NCBI RefSeq assembly: GCF_902859805.1
Contig: NZ_CADIKC010000007.1
Span: 186,001-250,000, forward strand
Reading direction: 5' to 3'
Length of the DNA: 64,000 nucleotides
From: Paraburkholderia sediminicola
Lineage (GTDB): Bacteria > Pseudomonadota > Gammaproteobacteria > Burkholderiales > Burkholderiaceae
The notes below the pieces were generated by a model, which had not been told where the DNA came from, ran no database searches, and was given only the letters and a program-made list of their open reading frames with translations. Below are positions 1 through 8,891 of this stretch, piece after piece. The number at the start of each line of letters is the position of its first letter. Position 1 is the first letter of the stretch. The position numbers and the translations under genes were made by a program.

Positions 1-88
1 TGACGGCGGGTGCGAGTACCTCGGGCGCGGGCCTGGCAACAGCTCGGGCGCGCTTCGGTTCGCTAGGGTGGGGCTGATTCTTCGGCAT
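1..88 (-). CDS. N-terminus of a gene running off the left edge (possibly Smr/MutS family)
   Basis: On the minus strand an ATG at 88 opens a frame that stays open to the window edge (29 codons). The peptide starts MPKNQPHPSEPKRARAVARP and is basic and Pro/Ala-rich. This resembles the disordered start of the Smr-domain endonuclease-like proteins that often follow trxB in Burkholderiaceae, but no Smr domain is visible here, so that name is inference. The gene follows trxB on the same strand, with a terminator between them. No clear Shine-Dalgarno sequence is visible upstream of the ATG. Confidence 0.4.
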   Translation of the reverse strand, partial: MPKNQPHPSEPKRARAVARPAPEVLAPAV

Positions 89-154
89 ATCGGTAATACA
101 CAGAAAAGTAGATCGATCGCGCGAATCCGACGCGAACAGAATGCAAACAGGACG

Positions 155-190
155 CAAAAAAGGCCGCCGGCTTCTCAGCCGCGGCCTTCT
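155..190 (-). terminator. Rho-independent terminator of trxB
   Basis: The arms AAGGCCGC and GCGGCCTT enclose a loop of 13 nt. Read on the minus strand the hairpin is followed by a run of six T. It lies about 60 bases past the trxB stop codon. Confidence 0.75.
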
Positions 191-251
191 TCAAAGCTGG
201 CGGCCGGGCTATGCCCAGCCGCCATTTTACCGTTGCACCTGATGTTTCAGA

Positions 252-1250
252 TTAGCGGTCGGCTTCTGCGCTCATCACGTGTTCGCCGATCTCATCGAGC
301 GTTTCCAGATAACGTTGCGCGTCGAGCGCGGCCATACAGCCCGTGCCCGCGCTGGTGATTGCCTGACGATAGACGTGGTCCTGCACGTCGCCCGCTGCGA
401 ACACGCCCGGCACGCTGGTCGCCGTTGCGAAACCGTTCAGGCCGCCCTTGGTGATGATGTAGCCGTTCTTCATCTCCAGCTGGCCGGCGAAAATGTCCGT
501 GTTCGGCTTGTGGCCGATCGCGACGAAGATGCCTTGCAGCGCGATATCCGTGGTGTCGCCGGTTTGCGTGTTCTTGATACGCAGGCCGGTTACGCCGGAC
601 TGGTCGCCGGTCACTTCGTCGAGCGTGCTGTTCCATTTGATCTCGACCAGGCCTTCCTTTTCCTTCGCCAGCAAGCGGTCGATCAGGATCGGTTCGGCGC
701 GGAACTTGTCGCGGCGATGGATCACTGTCACCTTTTTGGCGATGCCGGAAAGGTAGAGGGCTTCCTCGACCGCGGTATTGCCGCCGCCGATCACGGCCAC
801 ATGTTGTTGCTTGTAGAAGAAACCGTCGCAGGTGGCGCAAGCCGACACGCCCTTGCCCATGAACAATTCTTCAGACGGCAGGCCGAGATACTGCGCCGAT
901 GCGCCGGTCGAAATGATCAGCGAGTCGCAGGTGTATTCGCCCGAGTCGCCGATCAGGCGGATCGGCTTTTCATCCAGCTTGGCCGTATGGATATGGTCGA
1001 AAATGATTTCGGTGTTGAAGCGCTCGGCGTGCTCCAGGAAGCGCTGCATCAACTCCGGGCCTTGCACGCCGTTGCCGTCCGCCGGCCAGTTTTCGACGTC
1101 GGTCGTGGTCATCAGCTGGCCGCCCTGGGCGAGACCCGTGATCATCACCGGCGACAGGTTGGCGCGTGCCGCGTAGACCGCTGCCGTGTAGCCGGCAGGA
1201 CCGGAACCGAGAATCAGAACTTTGGCGTGTTTCGTGGAAGTAGCGGGCAT
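252..1250 (-). CDS. trxB: Thioredoxin-disulfide reductase
   Basis: A cytosolic flavoenzyme that passes electrons from NADPH through FAD to thioredoxin. The FAD-binding GSGPAG motif is at about residues 15-20. The redox-active CATC pair is at 138-141, the spacing and position of low-molecular-weight bacterial TrxB. The NADPH-binding GGGNTA motif is at about 155-160. A C-terminal FAD motif, FAAGDVQD, also appears. The length of 332 residues is slightly above the usual 315-325 because of a short N-terminal extension. The gene is monocistronic with its own terminator and is divergent from ftsK, a common arrangement in Burkholderia relatives. Confidence 0.97.
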   Translation of the reverse strand: MPATSTKHAKVLILGSGPAGYTAAVYAARANLSPVMITGLAQGGQLMTTTDVENWPADGNGVQGPELMQRFLEHAERFNTEIIFDHIHTAKLDEKPIRLIGDSGEYTCDSLIISTGASAQYLGLPSEELFMGKGVSACATCDGFFYKQQHVAVIGGGNTAVEEALYLSGIAKKVTVIHRRDKFRAEPILIDRLLAKEKEGLVEIKWNSTLDEVTGDQSGVTGLRIKNTQTGDTTDIALQGIFVAIGHKPNTDIFAGQLEMKNGYIITKGGLNGFATATSVPGVFAAGDVQDHVYRQAITSAGTGCMAALDAQRYLETLDEIGEHVMSAEADR

Positions 1251-1596
1251 GATCGAAATCCTTTTACGGCGCCCGGCTCGCCCATGCGAGGCCGCGCGAC
1301 TTGAGCTGAGACTATAGATGGGTATCAGAGCGGCATTATAAAGGGCGGCACGCCGGCCTGCTCCATGAAGCTTTCCGATCGTGGCGATAGCGTTGCCGCG
1401 GGCTTCGGCGGCCGTTCGTGTGGTCGATCGGCTAAGTTACCGTCATTTACAGCCTCGCGTGAGGCACTGCGTTTACAATAGGCCGCATCGATGGATCCGG
1501 CAGCCGGGACCGGGTCTGGAGCCGCCTTAAGGGTCGCTTCGGGCCGCTTCGGGCCGCGACTCCAGCGGCAAATCGGCCACACAAGCAACAGGATCA
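1251..1596. promoter_or_regulatory. trxB/ftsK divergent intergenic region
   Basis: 346 bases between two divergent genes. A TACAAT hexamer at 1474-1479 is a plausible -10 for ftsK, but I see no good -35. A 10-base unit GCTTCGGGCC occurs twice in tandem at 1536-1555, in the likely ftsK leader. No convincing gene is present. Confidence 0.35.
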
Positions 1597-3912
1597 ATGG
1601 CAAAAGCTCCCTATTCCGCGAGCGCGCAGGCATTGCCGCACCGCATGTCGCGCCTTTTCACCGAAATCCGCTGGATCTTGCAGGTCGCGCTCGGCGTGTT
1701 CCTGCTCATGGCGCTCGTCAGCTACAGCCGGCACGATCCGAGCTGGACGCACGCCGCGCAGGTCGACCATATCGCCAACTGGGCGGGCCGCGTCGGCGCG
1801 TGGACGTCCGACATCCTGCTGCTGCTGTTCGGGCTGTCCGCCTACTGGTGGATCGTGCTGCTCGGCCGCCATATCTCGGCCAATTACCGCCGTATCACCC
1901 GTCACGAGGAATTGCAGGAAGACGCGCCGCGCGATGCCGGCTGGTTCGCGGACGCGTTCGCGTTCATGCTGGTGTTGCTCGCCTGCGACGGTATCGAAGC
2001 GCTGCGCATGTGGTCGCTGAAAGTGCAGTTGCCGCGGGCGCCGGGCGGCGTAATCGGCGAGGCGGTCGCGCGCGGCATATCGCATGCGCTCGGCTTCACG
2101 GGCGGCACGCTGGCCCTACTTATCGTGCTCGGCATCGGTTTGTCGCTGTATTTCCGTTTTTCGTGGTTGTCGGTGTCGGAAAAGGTCGGCGAGTCGATCA
2201 TCTCAGCGGTCACTTTCGCCAAGCTGCGCCGCGAGGCCGGCCGCGACCGTAAATTGGGCGAAGCCGCCGCCGTGAAGCGCGAAGGCAAGGTCGAAAAGGG
2301 CCGCGTGCGGATCGAGGAACACGAGCCGGTCATGATCGTGCCGCCGATCGTCACGCCCGCCAAATCGGAGCGCGTCGAGAAAGAGCGGCAAGTGCCGCTG
2401 TTCACGGACCTGCCGGGCGACTCCACCTTGCCGCCTATCTCGCTGCTCGACGCAGCGCCGGCCGCGCAGGAAACCATTTCCGCCGATACGCTCGAATTCA
2501 CTTCGCGCCTGATCGAGAAGAAGCTCAAGGACTTCGGCGTCGAAGTGAGCGTGGTCGCCGCGTATCCGGGGCCGGTCGTTACGCGTTATGAAATCGAGCC
2601 GGCTACCGGTGTGAAGGGCAGCCAGATCGTCGGTCTGGCCAAAGATCTCGCGCGTTCGCTGTCGCTGGTGTCGATTCGCGTGGTCGAAACGATTCCGGGC
2701 AAGAATTTCATGGCGCTGGAGTTGCCGAACCAGCGCCGTCAGACCGTGAGTCTCTCGGAGATTCTCGGCTCGGCAGTCTATGCGGACGCGGCTTCGCCGC
2801 TCACTATGGGTCTGGGCAAGGACATCGGCGGCAAGCCGGTGTGCGCCGACCTCGCGAAAATGCCGCACTTGCTGGTGGCCGGTACGACCGGTTCGGGCAA
2901 GTCGGTGGGTATCAACGCGATGATCCTCTCGCTGCTCTACAAGGCGAGCGCCGACCAGGTCCGCATGATCCTGATCGATCCGAAGATGCTCGAAATGAGC
3001 GTCTACGAAGGCATTCCGCATCTGCTCTGCCCGGTGGTCACCGACATGCGCCAGGCCGGTCACGCGCTCAATTGGGCGGTGGCCGAAATGGAGCGCCGCT
3101 ACAAGCTGATGAGCAAGCTCGGTGTGCGTAACCTCGCCGGCTACAACAACAAGATCGACGAAGCCACCAAGCGCGAAGAGAAGCTGCCGAATCCGTTCAG
3201 CCTGACGCCGGACGATCCAGAACCGTTGTCGCGTCTGCCGAACATCGTCGTCGTGATTGACGAATTGGCCGACCTGATGATGGTGGTCGGCAAGAAGGTT
3301 GAAGAGCTGATCGCGCGGATCGCGCAGAAAGCGCGCGCGGCCGGCATCCATCTGATTCTGGCTACACAACGTCCGTCGGTCGACGTGATCACCGGCCTGA
3401 TCAAGGCCAACGTGCCGACGCGCATGGCCTTCCAGGTGTCATCGAAGATCGACTCGCGCACGATTCTCGACCAGCAGGGCGCGGAGTCGCTGCTCGGTAT
3501 GGGCGACATGCTGTACCTGCCACCGGGCAGCGGTTTGCCGGTGCGCGTGCACGGCGCGTTCGTGTCGGACGAGGAAGTGCATCGCGTCGTCGACAAGCTC
3601 AAGGAGCAGGGCGAGCCGAACTATATCGAGGGCATCCTTGAAGGTGGCGTGACGGGCGAGGGCGATGAAGGCTCAGCGGGTGCCGGGGGATCCGGCTCGG
3701 GCGACGGCGAGGCGGATCCGTTGTACGACCAGGCGGTCGATGTGGTGCTGAAGAACCGCCGTGCGTCGATCTCGCTGGTGCAGCGGCATTTGCGCATCGG
3801 CTATAACCGCGCGGCGCGCCTGCTCGAACAGATGGAGAACTCGGGCGTGGTGTCGGCGATGTCGTCGAACGGCAATCGAGAGATTCTTGCACCGGCGCGA
3901 GAAGCGGAATAG
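1597..3912 (+). CDS. ftsK: DNA translocase FtsK
   Basis: A septal, membrane-anchored ATPase that pumps DNA toward the dif site and activates XerCD to resolve chromosome dimers. The N-terminal ~190 residues contain four or so hydrophobic segments. A charged linker follows, then the RecA-like motor: Walker A GTTGSGKS at about residues 429-436 and Walker B IVVVIDELAD near 549. The C-terminal winged-helix gamma domain, which reads KOPS and contacts XerD, spans about 705-765 (RRASISLVQRHLRIGYNRAA). At 771 residues it has the short linker typical of betaproteobacteria, unlike the 1,329-residue E. coli protein. It stands upstream of lolA, as in many proteobacteria. Confidence 0.97.
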   Translation: MAKAPYSASAQALPHRMSRLFTEIRWILQVALGVFLLMALVSYSRHDPSWTHAAQVDHIANWAGRVGAWTSDILLLLFGLSAYWWIVLLGRHISANYRRITRHEELQEDAPRDAGWFADAFAFMLVLLACDGIEALRMWSLKVQLPRAPGGVIGEAVARGISHALGFTGGTLALLIVLGIGLSLYFRFSWLSVSEKVGESIISAVTFAKLRREAGRDRKLGEAAAVKREGKVEKGRVRIEEHEPVMIVPPIVTPAKSERVEKERQVPLFTDLPGDSTLPPISLLDAAPAAQETISADTLEFTSRLIEKKLKDFGVEVSVVAAYPGPVVTRYEIEPATGVKGSQIVGLAKDLARSLSLVSIRVVETIPGKNFMALELPNQRRQTVSLSEILGSAVYADAASPLTMGLGKDIGGKPVCADLAKMPHLLVAGTTGSGKSVGINAMILSLLYKASADQVRMILIDPKMLEMSVYEGIPHLLCPVVTDMRQAGHALNWAVAEMERRYKLMSKLGVRNLAGYNNKIDEATKREEKLPNPFSLTPDDPEPLSRLPNIVVVIDELADLMMVVGKKVEELIARIAQKARAAGIHLILATQRPSVDVITGLIKANVPTRMAFQVSSKIDSRTILDQQGAESLLGMGDMLYLPPGSGLPVRVHGAFVSDEEVHRVVDKLKEQGEPNYIEGILEGGVTGEGDEGSAGAGGSGSGDGEADPLYDQAVDVVLKNRRASISLVQRHLRIGYNRAARLLEQMENSGVVSAMSSNGNREILAPAREAE

Positions 3913-4011
3913 GCGGTCTACACGGCCAGCCCACCGAACCAGCGGCAAGACGCAGGGCATAAACGCCGTATAAGCCCCGCTTAAGGCTTCTTGCTTAAGC
4001 TGTGACCCAAG

Positions 4012-4032
4012 GCTGAGGGTTCGTCCCTCAGC
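4012..4032 (+). other. Stable hairpin in the ftsK-lolA spacer
   Basis: GCTGAGGG and CCCTCAGC form an 8-bp stem with a TTCGT-type loop. No T-run follows, so it is not a canonical terminator. It could be a transcript-stabilising or attenuating structure between ftsK and lolA. Confidence 0.4.
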
Positions 4033-4128
4033 TGCGCGGTTCACGCTAGCCGCCACGGTCACCCGGCCGCTGTCCTCACCATCCGCCGGCGTGACCGCCC
4101 AACAAATTCAATCAAGGGAGAAAACACC

Positions 4129-4866
4129 ATGCAGCTATTCGCGCAGCAGCACGCTCGACAGAGTGCTCAACCCAACCGTGTCGGCCAACTCGCGCGCAAG
4201 ATCGTGCGCGGCTTGGGCAGTGTGGCAATCGGTGCGTCGATGCTCGTCGCGTCGCAGGCATTCGCGAGCGGCACCGAGCAACTGAAGGCGTTCGTCGCGC
4301 AAGTGCATTCCGCGCGCGGTACCTTCGTGCAGCAGGAAGTGCGCGCGCCGAGCAAGGCGCAGGGTGCAAGCGGTGCGAGCGGTGTCCTGTCCACGACGGG
4401 CAAGACTGGCACGTCGAGCGGCACGTTCACGTTCGCGCGCCCCGGCAAGTTCATCTGGCAATACGAGAAGCCCTACGCGCAACTGCTGCAGGCCGACGGC
4501 GACAAGCTCTACGTGTACGACAAGGATCTGAACCAGGTGACGGTGCGCAGTCTCGGCGGCGCGCTCGGCGCGAGCCCGGCGGCGATCCTGTTCGGCAGCA
4601 ACGATCTGGACAAGAACTTCACGCTGCATGATGCAGGCGTGAAGGCCGGCATCGACTGGCTCGAACTGACGCCCAAGGCGAAAGACACGCAGTTTCAACG
4701 CGTTGGCATCGGCTTCAAGGACGGCAATCTTGAAGCGATGGAGCTGCACGATGTGTTCGGCAACGTGACGCTGCTGACGTTCTCGAACATTCAGAAGAAC
4801 CCGCCGCTACCGGCCGACGCGTTCAAGTTCACGGTGCCGAAGGGCGCGGATGTGATCAACGGTTAA
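4129..4866 (+). CDS. lolA: Outer-membrane lipoprotein carrier protein LolA
   Basis: A periplasmic chaperone that receives lipoproteins from LolCDE and hands them to LolB at the outer membrane. After the signal region, residues about 47-245 show the LolA pattern: a start like LKAFVAQVHSARGTFVQQEV, the R(P)GKFIWQYEKPY strand and a C-terminal LTFSNIQKNPPLPADAFKF. A good ribosome site (AAGGGAGAA) sits just upstream of the ATG, supporting this start. The signal peptide is odd: about 30 polar and basic residues precede the hydrophobic core, with cleavage expected after AFA near residue 46. It lies downstream of ftsK and ends at a strong terminator. Confidence 0.93.
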   Translation: MQLFAQQHARQSAQPNRVGQLARKIVRGLGSVAIGASMLVASQAFASGTEQLKAFVAQVHSARGTFVQQEVRAPSKAQGASGASGVLSTTGKTGTSSGTFTFARPGKFIWQYEKPYAQLLQADGDKLYVYDKDLNQVTVRSLGGALGASPAAILFGSNDLDKNFTLHDAGVKAGIDWLELTPKAKDTQFQRVGIGFKDGNLEAMELHDVFGNVTLLTFSNIQKNPPLPADAFKFTVPKGADVING

Positions 4867-4893
4867 GCTGCCGCAATTTGTCTCTGCAATGAA

Positions 4894-4927
4894 AAAGCCG
4901 CGCATCGGTTGCGCGGCTTTTTCTTTT
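4894..4927 (+). terminator. Rho-independent terminator after lolA
   Basis: AAAGCCGCGC and GCGCGGCTTT form a perfect 10-bp stem with a 7-nt loop, followed by TTCTTTT. On the minus strand the A-run also gives a T-tail, so it may serve the convergent LysR gene too. Confidence 0.85.
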
Positions 4928-4951
4928 GGCGGCGCGTGCAACGCCGAACCG

Positions 4952-5872
4952 CTACTCATCCACTTCCAGCACCTGCATGGGATGCGCGGCCTTCATATCG
5001 TCGATAAACGCTTCAACGATATCCGTTCGATGCTGCCGCGCCCGCGTGACCATATGGAACGCCACGCGGTACTTCATCTGTGCGGGATTCAACGCGGCCA
5101 ACAAGCCTTGCTTCACGAACGGCGCCGCGAAATGCCCAGGCAAATAGCCGAGATGATGCCCTGACAACACCAGCATCGCGACCGCTTCCATGTTGTCCGC
5201 GACGGCGGTGACGTTCTGCGGCGAGGTCGAACTTTCGGCTTCCGGCAGGGGATAACTGCGCCACGCCCATTCGTGAGCCGCGGCTTCGACGGGGGGCACT
5301 TCGCCGGCAGAAGCGAACAGCGGATGTCCCTTCGCGCAATACGCGAACTGATCTTCGGCGAACACCTCGGTGTATTCGAGCGACGGCACGCGATGCCAGA
5401 AATAGCCGATGCCGATCTGAATGCGGCCGTTCAGCAGCAGTTCTTCGAGTTCACCCGGCGAGCGCACCAGAATCGAAAACCGCACCGACTGATCGCGTGC
5501 CCGAAACCGGCCGATCGCATCGCTGATGCGCGCGCTTGCCGATACCGGCGTGTGGCCGATCATGCCAATATCGAGCGTGCCGACCAGTTTGCGGCCGACA
5601 TTGCGCGCCTGCATGCCGAACGTATCGACGGCGGACAGTAGGGCGCGGGCTGCGTCGATAAATTGCTCGCCGCGCGCGGTCAGGCTGAAGCCGCCCCGGC
5701 CGCGCTCGCACAGCCGGTAACCGAGGCGCGTTTCCAGCGTGGCGAGTTGCGTGCTGATGGTCGACTGGCCGACGTTGAGCGTGGCCTGGGCCGGCGAGAC
5801 GCCGCCGGCGTCGACGATGGCGAGGAAGACGCGGATCAGCCGCAGGTCAAGATCGGTGAGTTGGGAGAACAT
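4952..5872 (-). CDS. LysR-family transcriptional regulator, divergent from the ureohydrolase gene
   Basis: An N-terminal winged HTH spans about residues 5-65 (LRLIRVFLAIVDAGGVSPAQ, then STISTQLATLE), followed by a periplasmic-binding-protein-like effector domain to about residue 300. I chose the ATG at 5872 because the LysR domain starts immediately after it; the upstream ATG at 5899 would add nine residues not usual for the family. It is transcribed away from the agmatinase/guanidinobutyrase gene across about 170 bases. This is the classic geometry of a LysR regulator controlling its neighbour, and Pseudomonas GbuR/gbuA is a parallel. The effector is therefore probably a guanidino compound, by inference. 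Confidence 0.88.
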   Translation of the reverse strand: MFSQLTDLDLRLIRVFLAIVDAGGVSPAQATLNVGQSTISTQLATLETRLGYRLCERGRGGFSLTARGEQFIDAARALLSAVDTFGMQARNVGRKLVGTLDIGMIGHTPVSASARISDAIGRFRARDQSVRFSILVRSPGELEELLLNGRIQIGIGYFWHRVPSLEYTEVFAEDQFAYCAKGHPLFASAGEVPPVEAAAHEWAWRSYPLPEAESSTSPQNVTAVADNMEAVAMLVLSGHHLGYLPGHFAAPFVKQGLLAALNPAQMKYRVAFHMVTRARQHRTDIVEAFIDDMKAAHPMQVLEVDE

Positions 5873-6043
5873 ACGGCAGGATACATCGCTACGAATCAAT
5901 GTGAAGTTTATTCTGTTCGTATTTTAACTTGCGGGAAACTGCTCAAGAATCGAGATTCGCCCGGCAAGGTGCGCTTTTTCTATTGATCCCTCGGCCGGTT
6001 GCACGTATTTGCTTACTGCCCCTCTTTTCATTGCCGAGACACG

Positions 6044-7033
6044 ATGAATACTTCCTCCTTCATTTCCCCCGACGCCGGTGAACGGCCGCAGCCGCTGTCC
6101 GGCAACGCCATGCCTCGCTGCGGCGGCATTGCGACGATGATGAGGCTGCCGAACGTCGGCTCGGCCGAAGGGTTCGACGCCTGCTTCGTGGGCGTGCCGT
6201 TCGATCTCGGCACCTCGAACCGCACCGGCGCGCGCTTCGGGCCGCGCCAGATTCGCAGCGAATCGGTGCTGCTGCGTCCGTACAACATGGCCACCCGCGC
6301 CGCGCCGTTCGATTCGCTGCGCGTGGCCGATCTCGGCGATGTCGCAATCAATCCGTACAACCTGCACGATTCGATCAGGCGCATCGAAACCGCCTACGAC
6401 GAAATTCTCCAGCACAACTGCAAGCCGATCACACTGGGCGGCGATCACACGATCGCGCTGCCGATCCTGCGCGCGATTCATCGCAAGCACGGCAAGGTCG
6501 GTCTGATTCACGTGGATGCGCATGCCGACGTCAACGACACGATGATGGGCGAGAAGATCGCGCACGGCACGCCGTTCCGTCGCGCGGTGGAGGAGGGCTT
6601 GCTGGATTGCGACCGCGTCGTGCAGATCGGTCTGCGTGGCACGGGCTACGCGGCTGAAGACTTCGACTGGTGCCGCGATCAGGGCTTCGAAGTCGTGCAG
6701 GCCGAGGCGTGCTGGAACCAGTCGCTGGCGCCGCTGATGGCGCGTGTGCGTGAACGCATGGGCGACGGTCCGGTGTACATCACCTTCGACATCGACGGTA
6801 TCGATCCGGCGTTTGCGCCGGGTACGGGCACGCCGGAAATCGCCGGTTTGACGGTGCCGCAGGCGCTGGAAATCATTCGCGGCTCGCATGGCTTGAACAT
6901 CGTCGGCTGCGATCTGGTTGAGGTGGCACCGCCGTACGATCCGTTCGGCACGACCGCATTGCTCGGTGCGAATCTCGCGTTCGAATTGCTGTGTGTGTTG
7001 CCGGGTGTCGAGTATCGGGCGTCGAAGCGTTGA
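6044..7033 (+). CDS. speB: Ureohydrolase: agmatinase family, probably guanidinobutyrase
   Basis: A binuclear-manganese enzyme that hydrolyses a guanidino substrate to urea and an amine. Metal-binding motifs are all present: GGDHT at about residues 140-144, DAHAD at about 165-169, and FDIDGIDPAFAPGTGTPE at about 247-264. The 329-residue sequence matches my recollection of Pseudomonas aeruginosa GbuA better than E. coli SpeB, including the MPRCGGIATMMRLP start, YNMATRAAPFDSL, and the EIIRGSHGLNIVGCDLVEV stretch. Guanidinobutyrate, an arginine catabolite, is thus a likelier substrate than agmatine. The start at 6044 is preferred over 5999 because alignable sequence begins there. The gene ends at a terminator shared with cytX. 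Confidence 0.88.
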   Translation: MNTSSFISPDAGERPQPLSGNAMPRCGGIATMMRLPNVGSAEGFDACFVGVPFDLGTSNRTGARFGPRQIRSESVLLRPYNMATRAAPFDSLRVADLGDVAINPYNLHDSIRRIETAYDEILQHNCKPITLGGDHTIALPILRAIHRKHGKVGLIHVDAHADVNDTMMGEKIAHGTPFRRAVEEGLLDCDRVVQIGLRGTGYAAEDFDWCRDQGFEVVQAEACWNQSLAPLMARVRERMGDGPVYITFDIDGIDPAFAPGTGTPEIAGLTVPQALEIIRGSHGLNIVGCDLVEVAPPYDPFGTTALLGANLAFELLCVLPGVEYRASKR

Positions 7034-7073
7034 ACTGCGTATTGAGCTGATCAAGCTTGATGGCGCATAAAGA

Positions 7074-7101
7074 GAAAAGGCCTGCATTTGCAGGCCTTTT
7101 C
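7074..7101. terminator. Bidirectional terminator between speB and cytX
   Basis: GAAAAGGCCTGCA and TGCAGGCCTTTTC form a perfect 13-bp stem with a two-base loop. The A and T flanks allow termination in both directions, and it lies between two convergent genes. Confidence 0.85.
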
Positions 7102-7126
7102 TTCATTGCAGTGATGCTCCAGCGAC

Positions 7127-8443
7127 TCAAGCGTAGGCAGTCTTCCGCGCCGACACCAGCGCCAGATAACATGCCGCGCCGATGACCAACGCGGGCAACG
7201 TAGCCCCCAGATTCGGCAGCCATTGATTGATCACCTGATACGCGGCGATCCCGATTGCCCACGAGATAAATGCGCTCAGATGCCAGCCTCCCGAGAAGCC
7301 GTAACGGCCGCGCACATCGCCGAGCACGGCGGCTTCAATGCGACGCTTGCGCACGATGAAGTGATCCACCAGCACCACGCCGAACAGCGGCGCGAACACC
7401 GAGCCGATCAGCAGCAGGAAGTTCTGATACTTCGCCATCGGCACGAGCAAGGCGATCGCCGTGCACAGCGCGCCGAATGCCGCCGACAACAACGGCACGC
7501 TGCCGCGCGTCCAGAACGTGCCGGTCGAGACCGCTGCCGAGTGGATGTCGGCGAACGCGTTGTCCACTTCGTCGATCAGGATCAGCAGCAGGGCGAGACC
7601 GCCGCCTGCTTGCGCCAGCGCGCCGGTCAAGAGCGCATCGCCACCGCCGGCCGCGAGACCGTAGATCGCGCCGAGCGCGTAAAACCAGATGTTCGCAATG
7701 CCATAGCCGAGCAGCGTGCCGCGGAACGTCTCGCCGGGGCGTCGGCCGAAGCGTGTGTAGTCGGCGATCAGCGGCAGCCACGAAAGCGGCATCGCGACCA
7801 CCAGGTCGATTGCTCCGCCGAACGACATCTCGCCAGTGCCCGGACGGCGCATCAACTCGGCCAGATCGTGCTTGGCAAGCAGATTCCACGAGAGCCACGC
7901 GGCGCCGGCCAGCAGCAGCCAGATGCCCCACGTGCGCAGAAATCGCCGCACGAACGACAGCGGGCCGCTGATCGCCAGCAGCGTTGCAAGCAAACCGAAG
8001 ATCACGGTCCAGATCAGCGGCATCGAGAAACCGAAGGCCTGCTTGGCGAGCGCATCGGCGGAATCGCGCATCACGATCACCTCGAACGAGCCCCAGCCGA
8101 CCAGTTGCACCGCGTTCAGCACGGCAGGCACCGAGGCGCCTCGTACCCCGAGCGTCGGCCGCAACGACGACATCGCCGCGAGCCCGGTATCCGTGCCGAT
8201 CACGCCGGCCAGCGCCAGCAATACGACGCCGATCACGCTGCCGATCACGATCGCCAGCAACGCATGCGGCAGCGACAGCCCGGGCACCAGCAGCGCGCCC
8301 GCCTGCGCGACCAGCAGGCCGATGCCGAGCGAGAACCAGAGCGCGAAAGCGTCGCCGGTGCGGAAGGCGCGGCGCGCGTCGGGCACCGGCGTGAGCGGTG
8401 CGTAGGTGGAGCCGGCGTCGCCGGCGAGTGGATCTTGTGCCAT
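7127..8443 (-). CDS. cytX: NCS1-family permease, CytX-type (putative hydroxymethylpyrimidine transporter)
   Basis: An inner-membrane protein of 438 residues with about 12 hydrophobic segments. The family is nucleobase:cation symporter-1. Signature features are the FALWFSLGIGLLVAQAGALL first helix, VQLVGWGSFEVIVM, SWLPLIADYTRFGR and the FGVVLVDHFIVRKRR motif. These resemble CytX, which is linked to thiamine-pyrimidine salvage in other bacteria. No TPP riboswitch is visible upstream and no thi gene is nearby, so the substrate is uncertain. A purine, pyrimidine or guanidino-compound substrate linked to the convergent ureohydrolase is also possible. Confidence 0.8.
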   Translation of the reverse strand: MAQDPLAGDAGSTYAPLTPVPDARRAFRTGDAFALWFSLGIGLLVAQAGALLVPGLSLPHALLAIVIGSVIGVVLLALAGVIGTDTGLAAMSSLRPTLGVRGASVPAVLNAVQLVGWGSFEVIVMRDSADALAKQAFGFSMPLIWTVIFGLLATLLAISGPLSFVRRFLRTWGIWLLLAGAAWLSWNLLAKHDLAELMRRPGTGEMSFGGAIDLVVAMPLSWLPLIADYTRFGRRPGETFRGTLLGYGIANIWFYALGAIYGLAAGGGDALLTGALAQAGGGLALLLILIDEVDNAFADIHSAAVSTGTFWTRGSVPLLSAAFGALCTAIALLVPMAKYQNFLLLIGSVFAPLFGVVLVDHFIVRKRRIEAAVLGDVRGRYGFSGGWHLSAFISWAIGIAAYQVINQWLPNLGATLPALVIGAACYLALVSARKTAYA

Positions 8444-8891
8444 CTAATCTTGTCCCTGTGTCGACCGGCGTTAGTGCGTTACTCCGGTCCCATGCAACGT
8501 AGTTGCGGTTGGTGTTGCTTCTAAATTCGTGTGCGATGCCGGTGTTGCCGGTCAAACCGCGCGCGATGATAGCCTGTCAGGCTGTCGGCGAGATTACGGG
8601 CTAAGCGGCGCGCTTATCAGGCTGCGATTTTGCCAGCTGAGCGATCTGCGCGGTTATCGGTCTCGTTAGCCTGCTGATTCGGGTGCTTTTTGCGCTGTTC
8701 ACCACTCATGATCTTGCTCGAACCTTGCTGCTCGAATCGCTCCGGCACAGCGCACGGCCATCGCCCGGGCGCCGTCGCTGTCATAATGCTCGACGTTGCC
8801 CGCACCTTTGCGTGCCGGCTTTGTCCATCCGGCAGCACGCCGCCTTCATACGGACCGCGTCCGGAAAAGCCGAGATTATCCCCAAAACGTC
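8444..8891. other. Intergenic region between divergent cytX and rarA
   Basis: 448 bases without a convincing gene. Upstream of cytX an inverted repeat, GACCGG at 8463-8468 and CCGGTC at 8484-8489, could form a leader hairpin about 20 bases before the start codon. I looked for the CTGAGA and ACCTGATC cores of a TPP riboswitch and did not find them. Short open frames here look random. Confidence 0.4.

Noticed and set aside
279..1304. 341-codon frame antisense to trxB
   Set aside because: It mirrors the trxB coding frame on the opposite strand, as happens in GC-rich genes, and shows no family motif.
8444..8600. TPP or guanidine riboswitch upstream of cytX
   Set aside because: The CTGAGA and ACCTGATC cores of the TPP element are absent and only a 6-bp inverted repeat is present. 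A resemblance to guanidine-riboswitch fragments was too weak to use.
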